In this document: one piece after another, positions 1-5,754 of the stretch
Layout: each line of letters begins with the position of its first letter
Numbering within the stretch: position 1 is the first letter of the stretch
Assembly: GCA_947447835.1 (NCBI GenBank)
Contig: CANFLP010000095.1
Span: forward strand, 1-6,465
Reading direction: 5' to 3'
From: Bacteroidota bacterium
GTDB lineage: Bacteria > Bacteroidota > Bacteroidia > Chitinophagales > Chitinophagaceae
Length of the DNA: 6,465 nt
Translations under genes and position numbers: made by a program
Notes under the pieces: model-generated
What the model saw: only the letters and a program-made list of their open reading frames with translations
Databases searched by the model: none
Told to the model about the DNA's origin: nothing

Positions 1-792
1 GACGTTTTAATAGACAAATGGAAGACTACAAAGAATGCGGTATATGACTTTACAGCCGAAGACGGTATCCAGCATACAGTTTGGGCAGTAAGTGACTCTT
101 CTACAGTAGAACAAATCACAGCATTATTTGAGGCGGAAGTGCCATGCACATATATTGCCGACGGACACCACCGTGCTGCTTCTGCTGCAAAAGTGAAATT
201 AGGGTTAGGTGAAGAAAACGCGCAAGCGTTTGATGCAAATAATAAGTCGGCCACTGGCCCAGACTACTTCCTAACAACTTTATTCCCATCTAATCAATTA
301 CATATCATGGATTACAACCGTGTAGTAAAGGATTTAAATGGACATAGTGCCGAGGCCTTTATTGCCGCATTAGGTAGTGAGTTTGAAGTAAGCGAACATG
401 AAGGAGCATACAAACCAGCTCAATTACACAGTTTTGGAATGTACTTAGCCGGTAAATGGTATACTTTAAAAGCAAAACCAGGAACCTATAACGACAACGA
501 TCCAATTGGTGTGTTAGACGTAACTATCTTATCCAACAATATCTTATCAAAATTATTGGGTATTGTAGATCAACGTACCGATAAACGAATTGATTTTGTG
601 GGAGGAATAAGAGGATTAGCCGAATTAGAAAAGAGGGTTGATAGCGGTGAAATGCAATTGGCAATAAGCTTATACCCAGTAACTATCGATCAATTATTTA
701 ATATCGCGGATGCTGGTGAAGTAATGCCTCCAAAAAGTACCTGGTTTGAACCAAAACTAAGAGACGGTTTGTTGACGCATTTAATTTATTAA
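1..792 (+). CDS. DUF1015 family protein, 5'-truncated by the window edge
   Basis: The reading frame is open from base 1 to the TAA at 790-792, giving 263 residues of what is normally a protein of about 400 residues, so the N-terminal third is missing. The internal GTG at 139 is not a credible start because conserved-looking coding sequence continues upstream of it. The family hallmark YIADGHHRAASA is encoded from about base 151. The following segments (GPDYFLTTLFPSNQLHIMDYNR, here split across about 262-321, and the C-terminal MPPKSTWFEPKLRDGLL) are also typical of DUF1015 (COG4198). The biochemical function of the family is not known to me. In Bacteroidota it is often found beside serC and serA (serine biosynthesis), but that neighbourhood would lie left of this window and cannot be checked. 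No signal peptide or membrane segment is visible in the part seen, so it is probably cytoplasmic. A strong terminator follows 20 bases after the stop, so this is the last gene of its transcription unit. Confidence 0.87.
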   Translation, partial: DVLIDKWKTTKNAVYDFTAEDGIQHTVWAVSDSSTVEQITALFEAEVPCTYIADGHHRAASAAKVKLGLGEENAQAFDANNKSATGPDYFLTTLFPSNQLHIMDYNRVVKDLNGHSAEAFIAALGSEFEVSEHEGAYKPAQLHSFGMYLAGKWYTLKAKPGTYNDNDPIGVLDVTILSNNILSKLLGIVDQRTDKRIDFVGGIRGLAELEKRVDSGEMQLAISLYPVTIDQLFNIADAGEVMPPKSTWFEPKLRDGLLTHLIY

Positions 793-812
793 TCATAATA
801 TCAGATGAATAT

Positions 813-839
813 AAACCCAGCCCTAGTGCTGGGTTTTTT
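813..839 (+). terminator. Rho-independent terminator after the DUF1015 gene
   Basis: CCCAGC (816-821) pairs perfectly with GCTGGG (828-833) around a 6-nt loop. Three further A-T pairs at the base join AAA (813-815) to the T-run, and six T residues follow (834-839). It begins 20 bases after the stop codon of the DUF1015 gene. It separates that gene from the acyl-CoA ligase, which must therefore have its own promoter or depend on readthrough. Confidence 0.88.
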
Positions 840-902
840 GTGCCCGTAATTCTTTTTTTTCTGCACCTTTTTGAGTACTTTGTTACACAATTTTGCTTGA
901 CC

Positions 903-2684
903 ATGGAGTGTAAAAGACTATTCGATTGCATCGAACACCAATTATCTAATTTTCCCAAAGAGGATATGTTAGCAGCCAAAGAAAATGGCAATTGGAGGAA
1001 GTATTCCACAAAGGAAATAGCCCAAACAGTAAATGAATTAAGTGCCGGACTTTTAAGTCTTGGTTTATCTGCCCATAATTTCACGCCGGAAGGAAGTGAT
1101 AAGATTGCAGTCATCAGCACAAACCGACCAGAATGGTTGATAGCGGATATGGCTGCACAACAATTAGGCATTATTTGGGTGCCAGTCTATCCAACAACCA
1201 ATCCATTAGAACTAGCATTTATATTAAAGGATGCATCGGTGCAATATATGTTTGCAAGCAATAAAGAATTGTATGATAAAGTAATGTCTATTAAGGATCA
1301 AGTTGATTGTTTAAAAGAGGTTTATACTTTTGATCATATTGCAGGAGCAAAACATTGGACGGAATTAAAAAATAATGATAGCAATAAACTGGCCGAAGTT
1401 GATGCAATTAAAAAGACAGTTCCAGTGGATCAGGTAGCAACATTTATATATACATCAGGAACAACAGGAACGCCCAAAGGTGTTATGTTAACACACCGCA
1501 GTATTTATTATAATTTACAAATGGGAAAAATAAGTTTCCCTTTTCCAGATGCACCAACACAAAAAGTATTAAGTTTTTTACCACTGAATCATATTTTTGA
1601 AAAAGTAGCTTCATATATTTATATGTATAGTGGCATGAGTGTATACTATGCAGAAAGCCTTGACACCATTGGTGATAACTTAAAGGAAGTACAACCAGAC
1701 GGATTCTCTACTGTTCCAAGATTATTGGAAAAAGTATTTGAAAAAATAATGCTCAAGGGGGAAGAGCTAAGTGGACTTAAACGAAAACTATTTTTCTGGT
1801 CGGTAGAATTAGCCGAAAAGTATGACAACTTTAATGCAGGATCTTGGTGGTATCAACAAAAATTAAAATTAGCCAACAAGCTTATATTTAGTAAGTGGAG
1901 AGAAGGTTTAGGTGGTAATGTAAAATTTATTGTAACTGGTGGTGCAGCATGTCAAGTAAAATTATTACGCATTTTTAATGCAGCACAAATTCCAGTATAT
2001 GAAGGATATGGACCAACCGAAAACAGTCCAATTATTAGTATCAATTTAAGAACACCAGGTGGAACAAAATATGGTACAGTAGGTGAAGTAATACAAGGTG
2101 TTCAATTAAAACTAGAACCAGACGGAGAAATTTGTGTAGCGGGTCCAAGTGTAATGTTAGGATATTATAAGCGACCAGACCTAACTAGTGAAACGATTAT
2201 TGATGGCTGGTTACATACAGGAGATATTGGAGAATTAATAGACGACAGGTATTTAAAAATCACCGATCGTAAAAAGGAATTGTTTAAAACAAGTGGAGGT
2301 AAATATGTTGCACCACAGCCTGTAGAAAACAAAATGAAAGAGAGTCCATTTATTGAGCAAATTGTACTGATTGGAGATAATCGCAAGTTTGTAAGTGCCT
2401 TAATTGTTCCTGGTTTTTCAAAACTTAAGGACTGGGCAAAGCAACATGGTATTGAATATACAAGCAATGAAGCCATTGTTAAAAACACGATGGTAGTGGC
2501 AATGATAGAAGATATAGTAGATGAGTATAACAAATTATTTAATCAGGTAGAGCAGGTTAAAAAGTTCACATTAATTCCAAGAGAATTTACAATTGATCAA
2601 GGAGAGATGACACCAAAACTAAGTATCAAGCGTAAAGTAGTATTGTCAAATTTTGATAAAGAAGTAGAAGCTATGTATTTGTAA
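903..2684 (+). CDS. Long-chain fatty acid-CoA ligase (AMP-forming, COG1022/FAA1-like)
   Basis: This 593-residue enzyme of the ANL adenylating superfamily activates a fatty acid with ATP to an acyl-adenylate and transfers it to CoA, feeding beta-oxidation or phospholipid remodelling. Core motifs appear in order: the P-loop YTSGTTGTPKG (residues 183-193), YEGYGPTE (366-373), GWLHTGD (435-441) with the ribose-binding Asp, ITDRKKELFKTSGGKYV (453-469) at the domain hinge, and C-terminal TPKLSIKRKVV, where Lys576 is the probable catalytic lysine. The length and the ending LSIKRKVV fit the long-chain COG1022 group rather than acetyl-CoA synthetase; chain-length specificity cannot be read from sequence. 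The frame is open from GTG 840, but ATG 903 is chosen. The extra 21 residues would start directly on the end of the preceding terminator, and from ATG 903 the protein begins MECKRLFDCIEHQ, as family members do. There is no Shine-Dalgarno. It appears monocistronic, with terminators on both sides. It is probably cytosolic or membrane-associated, with no evident transmembrane helix. Confidence 0.93.
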   Translation: MECKRLFDCIEHQLSNFPKEDMLAAKENGNWRKYSTKEIAQTVNELSAGLLSLGLSAHNFTPEGSDKIAVISTNRPEWLIADMAAQQLGIIWVPVYPTTNPLELAFILKDASVQYMFASNKELYDKVMSIKDQVDCLKEVYTFDHIAGAKHWTELKNNDSNKLAEVDAIKKTVPVDQVATFIYTSGTTGTPKGVMLTHRSIYYNLQMGKISFPFPDAPTQKVLSFLPLNHIFEKVASYIYMYSGMSVYYAESLDTIGDNLKEVQPDGFSTVPRLLEKVFEKIMLKGEELSGLKRKLFFWSVELAEKYDNFNAGSWWYQQKLKLANKLIFSKWREGLGGNVKFIVTGGAACQVKLLRIFNAAQIPVYEGYGPTENSPIISINLRTPGGTKYGTVGEVIQGVQLKLEPDGEICVAGPSVMLGYYKRPDLTSETIIDGWLHTGDIGELIDDRYLKITDRKKELFKTSGGKYVAPQPVENKMKESPFIEQIVLIGDNRKFVSALIVPGFSKLKDWAKQHGIEYTSNEAIVKNTMVVAMIEDIVDEYNKLFNQVEQVKKFTLIPREFTIDQGEMTPKLSIKRKVVLSNFDKEVEAMYL

Positions 2685-2709
2685 AATGTATTGCTAGTTA
2701 TAGTATTCA

Positions 2710-2741
2710 AAAAAAGCCTCCAAAATTTTGGAGGCTTTTTT
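2710..2741. terminator. Bidirectional rho-independent terminator between convergent genes
   Basis: This is a perfect 32-bp palindrome centred between 2725 and 2726. Six A residues (2710-2715) are followed by GCCTCC AAAATTTT GGAGGC (2716-2735) and six T residues (2736-2741). Read on either strand it gives a GC-rich stem followed by a U-run. It lies 25 bases after the stop of the acyl-CoA ligase (+ strand) and 18 bases after the stop of the 511-aa gene (- strand), so one element can end both transcripts. Confidence 0.93.
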
Positions 2742-2759
2742 GTTAGATCTATGTAGATA

Positions 2760-4295
2760 TTATTTATGTGATGCTTCAAACTTTTCTTTAATGATAGTTT
2801 GAACATCTTTGTTTTCAATTTTACTTTGTAACCAAGAAATGATATCAAGGTACATAAACGCACGACTCTCTAATTTATTTTTCTCTAATGGTTGGAGTTT
2901 ATCTAACAATGATTCGAATGAAACCTGGGTGCCAGATTGAATAGATGTTTTAATAAAGTTAAATAATACTTCTTCCACCGCCCCTAAGTTTTTCATCTTA
3001 GACATGAAACGAAAAACAGATTTAGATAAATAAGCCACTACTTCCATATTACCTAATTCGTAGTGTGCTATCAAATGTAATAAGCGTGCATAGCATTGCA
3101 AGTCGTCACGTAAGTTAACTTTCCAATTAATAATTCTATTTAAATAGTCGATTGTTTTTTCTGCATCACCTGCTCCAAAATATAAACAAGCAATTTTATA
3201 ATAAAACACTAATACGCGGTGACTATCAATATACATTTCTATTTCCTTTAGCTTTTCTTCCATTGTTGGAATCATGGCTAAACCCTCGCTAAATGTGCCT
3301 TCTAGGAAATGTTGATTAATTTTAGCAATGTATAAATAGACAAAAGATTGAATTAAATTGTTCTTGTTGTTTAACACAATTGGTGTTTCACTAAACTGCT
3401 CAAGCAAACAAATTGTTTCTTTAAACTTATCAATATTTTTTAAATCAAAATGTGCACTAATCAAATTATGTAGGCCTTTAATGTATTGTGCCGACTCAAT
3501 TTGTTTCATGCTTTCTTCTTTCTCAAAAAGGTCAACCCATTTTTGAGCATAACGATAATGCATTAAAAAATCTTGAGTAATAAAACCATACCAACAATGA
3601 CACTGATAGCGATACAATCTTTCGTAAAAACCCTTCACTGTTTTTACGCGTTCTAAAATAGGATCTTGAATTAATGCATCCAATGTTTTTCGGTCTTCGT
3701 CATCACGTGCATGACCATGTTGAATATACCAACCATAAAGTTGTAAACTTAGGTTGGAAGTTTTTGCAATTAATTCTAATCGTTCGTTGGCCTCATCAAT
3801 CTCATCACTTAATTGCTTGGCCCTGTCTTGCATGCTTCTCGTAATATGAAGAGATTCAATTTTCTTTTCTAAAAACAAAACCTGCAATAAAAAAGTAACC
3901 TGATTGTTTTGTTTGGTAAGTGATTTGATTTTATCTAAAAGACGTAAGCTTTGAAGATAAAGCCCCTTGTTGTATAAAATTTTAGCATGGTCCAATTGTT
4001 CATGAATCTGAAGGTCGATATTTTCACTTTGCTTAAGAATGCGCAGACTTGACAAAATTTGATCATATAAGTGAGCCTTCAGGTTAGACAATTGTTGCTT
4101 TTGAATGGACTCGTTTTTGCGCAGCAATTCCTCCTCGTCATAGTCCTTCATCTTATCCAGGGCATCAAAAAGTTGGACAATCTTTAAATCAGCCGACGCA
4201 GAATTGCGGGCAGCGTACAACTTAAAGTTGCGCTTTTCCCCCTTTTCTAGGGATTTTACCAAAATAAATAGGGCGTCGGTGCTTAGGTTGGGCAT
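2760..4295 (-). CDS. Conserved hypothetical protein with TPR-like helical repeats
   Basis: This 511-residue protein has no recognised function. The sequence is almost entirely amphipathic helix, rich in Leu, Lys, Glu and Ile, with no signal peptide and no transmembrane segment, so it is probably a cytoplasmic scaffold. TPR-like helix pairs can be picked out at about residues 101-128 (LDHAKILYNKGLYLQSLRLL...), 364-391 (FYYKIACLYFGAGDAEKTID...) and 403-430. The region at about 140-172 is charged and could form a coiled coil. The opening LFILVKSLEKGEKRNFKLYA (9-28) resembles an N-terminal signature I recall from hypothetical proteins widespread in Bacteroidota. A cluster of aromatics and cysteines (FYERLYRYQCHCWYGF, 223-238) is the most distinctive stretch, but with one C-x-C and no partner cysteines a metal site is unlikely. 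The start is ATG at 4295-4293, with no Shine-Dalgarno, and the stop is TAA at 2762-2760. It stands alone, convergent with the acyl-CoA ligase and divergent from the leucine operon. The gene is secure; the role is unknown. Confidence 0.85.
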   Translation of the reverse strand: MPNLSTDALFILVKSLEKGEKRNFKLYAARNSASADLKIVQLFDALDKMKDYDEEELLRKNESIQKQQLSNLKAHLYDQILSSLRILKQSENIDLQIHEQLDHAKILYNKGLYLQSLRLLDKIKSLTKQNNQVTFLLQVLFLEKKIESLHITRSMQDRAKQLSDEIDEANERLELIAKTSNLSLQLYGWYIQHGHARDDEDRKTLDALIQDPILERVKTVKGFYERLYRYQCHCWYGFITQDFLMHYRYAQKWVDLFEKEESMKQIESAQYIKGLHNLISAHFDLKNIDKFKETICLLEQFSETPIVLNNKNNLIQSFVYLYIAKINQHFLEGTFSEGLAMIPTMEEKLKEIEMYIDSHRVLVFYYKIACLYFGAGDAEKTIDYLNRIINWKVNLRDDLQCYARLLHLIAHYELGNMEVVAYLSKSVFRFMSKMKNLGAVEEVLFNFIKTSIQSGTQVSFESLLDKLQPLEKNKLESRAFMYLDIISWLQSKIENKDVQTIIKEKFEASHK

Positions 4296-4385
4296 CGTAG
4301 CTGATTTTAGTTCAAGTTATTGAATATCAATCAATTAATCAAATAATTGGGTCCTTATACATTGTAAAATAGGCATAAAAATGAT

Positions 4386-4424
4386 GTGAATTACTTGTTG
4401 ATATTGGGTATTTTTATACAATAA
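4386..4424 (+). CDS. Putative Leu/Ile-rich leader peptide of the leucine operon (VNYLLILGIFIQ)
   Basis: This 12-codon mini-ORF runs from GTG 4386 (read as fMet if used) to TAA 4422-4424. Six of twelve codons are leucine (three TTG, at 4395, 4398 and 4404) or isoleucine (ATA 4401, ATT 4410, ATA 4416). The stop codon touches the foot of the terminator stem that precedes leuA. This position and composition match leader peptides that control branched-chain amino acid operons by transcription attenuation, as established for leuL and ilvL in enterobacteria. Weaknesses are that the start is GTG without a Shine-Dalgarno, that AT-rich DNA yields Leu and Ile codons by chance, and that translation cannot be shown from sequence. 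No in-frame ATG lies upstream before the TAA at 4365. ATG 4381 and ATG 4384 are in a different frame and meet TGA at 4387 immediately. Confidence 0.5.
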   Translation: MNYLLILGIFIQ

Positions 4425-4446
4425 ACGGGCCAAAAGCCCGTTTTTT
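4423..4446 (+). terminator. Rho-independent terminator in the leuA leader (probable attenuator)
   Basis: CGGGC (4426-4430) pairs with GCCCG (4436-4440) around a CAAAA loop. Three A-T pairs at the base join AAA (4423-4425) to the T-run 4441-4446. On the + strand this is a textbook intrinsic terminator; on the - strand the trailing T-run is only three bases, so it is directional. No + strand gene lies between the acyl-CoA ligase, which has its own terminator 1.7 kb upstream, and this hairpin. It ends 98 bases before the leuA start, so its natural target is a short transcript from the leuA promoter. Confidence 0.85.
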
Positions 4447-4449
4447 ATC

Positions 4450-4502
4450 CATAATAGGTTCAAAATCAATTAGATGCTTGCTTTATCCTGACTCATAATA
4501 GG
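4450..4502 (+). repeat. Short direct repeat CATAATAGG, two copies upstream of leuA
   Basis: CATAATAGG occurs at 4450-4458 and again at 4494-4502, with starts 44 bases apart (about four helical turns). A partial copy, AATAGG, lies at 4368-4373. The copies sit between the leader terminator and the leuA start. They could be operator half-sites or chance in AT-rich DNA. Neither copy is palindromic. Confidence 0.25.
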
Positions 4503-4544
4503 ATGAAAAAGGCAGCTATTTATTAAATAATTAAAGCATTAACA

Positions 4545-5696
4545 ATGAGTCAAAAAGTCTTCATTTTTGATACCACATTAAGAGATGGTGAGCAAGTACC
4601 GGGTTGTAAACTAAACACCAAGGAAAAATTGGAGCTAGCTGTTAAGTTAGAGGAGTTGGGCGTGGATATATTAGAAGCTGGTTTTCCGGTTTCAAGCCCA
4701 GGTGATTTTGAATCGGTAAACCAAATTGCAAAGACTTTAAAAAATACAGTGGTTTGTGGTTTAACGCGTGCTGTACAAAATGATATCGAAGTTGCAGCAG
4801 CGGCATTAAAACCAGCAAAGCGTTTTAGAATTCATACTGGAATAGGAACATCGGACTTACACATCAAACATAAATTTAATAGTACGCGTGAAGAAATTAT
4901 TGAGCGTGCCATTAAAGCAGTCACCATTGCAAGAAACTATACCGACGATGTAGAATTTTATGCAGAGGATGCAGGTCGTACTGATAATGAATACTTAGCA
5001 AGAGTTATTGAAGCAGTTGTAAAAGCGGGAGCAACTACTTTAAATATTCCAGACACAACAGGATATTGTTTACCACAGCAGTATCAAGAAAAAATGAACT
5101 ACTTGTACAACAACGTACCTAATATAGACAAAGCTATTTTATCATGTCACTGTCATAATGATTTAGGATTAGCAACAGCAAATTCAATTGCGGGTGTGAT
5201 TGGTGGTGCAAGACAAATTGAGTGTACCATTAATGGATTAGGCGAGCGTGCAGGTAACACAGCATTAGAGGAAGTAGTCATGATTTTAAATCAACATAAG
5301 GATTTAGGATTTTATACAGACATTAATCCAAAGTTATTAAATACAATAAGCCGTGAGGTTTCAGAGACAATGAGAATGATGGTGCAACCTAACAAAGCCA
5401 TTGTTGGAGCCAACGCGTTTTCACATTCATCAGGAATTCATCAGGATGGATTTTTAAAGGAAGCACAAACTTATGAAATTATTAATCCAGCCGAAGTTGG
5501 TGCTGAGGATAGTAAAATTGTATTAACAGCACGCAGTGGACGTAGTGCATTAGCGCATCGTTTACATAAATTAGGATATCAATTTACAAGAAACGAAGTA
5601 GACGAATTGTATCCAGTGTTTGTAGAGATAGCAGATAAAAAGAAAGAAGTATTAGAAGCTGATTTGCAAGAAATGGCAGCAGCATTTAAAAAATAA
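4545..5696 (+). CDS. leuA: 2-isopropylmalate synthase, short form without regulatory domain
   Basis: This enzyme catalyses the first committed step of leucine biosynthesis: acetyl-CoA plus 2-oxoisovalerate gives 2-isopropylmalate. The 383 residues form the DRE-TIM catalytic barrel: FDTTLRDGEQ (8-17), EAGFPVSSPGDFE (44-56, LeuA-like), AEDAGRTD (140-147), CHCHNDLGLA (201-210), INGLGERAGN (229-238) and SHSSGIHQDG (293-302). The divalent-metal ligands known from LeuA structures are all present, inferred here as Asp14, His202, His204 and Asn238. After the barrel and its linker helices the protein stops, without the C-terminal domain of about 130 residues that binds leucine in long LeuA proteins (over 500 residues). 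It should therefore be insensitive to that feedback. The start is ATG 4545 in an AACAATG context with no Shine-Dalgarno. leuC follows after 58 bases with no terminator between them, so they are likely cotranscribed. A homocitrate or citramalate synthase is the main alternative, but adjacency to leuC and the motif details favour LeuA. Confidence 0.93.
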   Translation: MSQKVFIFDTTLRDGEQVPGCKLNTKEKLELAVKLEELGVDILEAGFPVSSPGDFESVNQIAKTLKNTVVCGLTRAVQNDIEVAAAALKPAKRFRIHTGIGTSDLHIKHKFNSTREEIIERAIKAVTIARNYTDDVEFYAEDAGRTDNEYLARVIEAVVKAGATTLNIPDTTGYCLPQQYQEKMNYLYNNVPNIDKAILSCHCHNDLGLATANSIAGVIGGARQIECTINGLGERAGNTALEEVVMILNQHKDLGFYTDINPKLLNTISREVSETMRMMVQPNKAIVGANAFSHSSGIHQDGFLKEAQTYEIINPAEVGAEDSKIVLTARSGRSALAHRLHKLGYQFTRNEVDELYPVFVEIADKKKEVLEADLQEMAAAFKK

Positions 5697-5754
5697 ACAA
5701 AGACTTTATTTTAAAAATTACGCAGGTAAATTTTAAGACTAATAAAACTGAACA

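Larger units (their letters stand above)
4296..4544. promoter_or_regulatory. Divergent intergenic region: promoters of the 511-aa gene and the leu operon, with leu leader
   Basis: These 249 bases must hold the promoter of the - strand gene and that of leuA. I could not find a confident match to the Bacteroidota consensus (TTTG near -33 and TAnnTTTG near -7) on either strand. The closest + strand candidate is TACATTG at 4358-4364, one T short of the -7 box and without a well-placed TTG upstream. If used, transcription would start near 4371, just ahead of the mini-ORF at 4386. The region also holds the Leu/Ile mini-ORF, the leader terminator and a 9-bp direct repeat. The 98 bases between the terminator and leuA contain only trivial ORFs. 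No T-box or known riboswitch is evident. Confidence 0.55.

Noticed and set aside
840..902. N-terminal extension of the acyl-CoA ligase from GTG 840, adding a hydrophobic 21-residue segment
   Set aside because: The GTG lies directly on the end of the T-run of the preceding terminator, leaving no leader, and the protein from ATG 903 already has the N-terminus expected for the family.
698..1171. 157-codon open frame on the - strand
   Set aside because: It lies antisense across the end of the DUF1015 gene, the terminator and the start of the ligase gene, and its product resembles no family I know.
2165..2533. 122-codon open frame on the - strand inside the ligase gene
   Set aside because: Antisense shadow of a strongly supported gene; Ser/Leu-rich composition typical of reverse-frame translation.
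3358..3546. 62-codon + strand open frame inside the 511-aa gene
   Set aside because: Shadow frame opposite a long gene, with no independent evidence of coding.
4358..4364. TACATTG as the -7 box of the leuA promoter
   Set aside because: One base short of TAnnTTTG, with no TTG at proper -33 spacing; mentioned only as the best weak candidate and not called as a promoter.
4503..4526. Mini-ORF MKKAAIY just upstream of leuA
   Set aside because: Seven codons with no enrichment for leucine, no adjoining terminator and no Shine-Dalgarno; likely chance. The same holds for MLALS at 4474-4491.
4296..4544. T-box or metabolite riboswitch upstream of leuA
   Set aside because: No T-box sequence, specifier-loop architecture or known riboswitch core is recognisable, and the structured part is limited to one short terminator and weak flanking pairings.
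5697..5754. Possible terminator or extra small gene between leuA and leuC
   Set aside because: No GC-rich inverted repeat with a T-run and no plausible ORF; the gap is simple AT-rich sequence.
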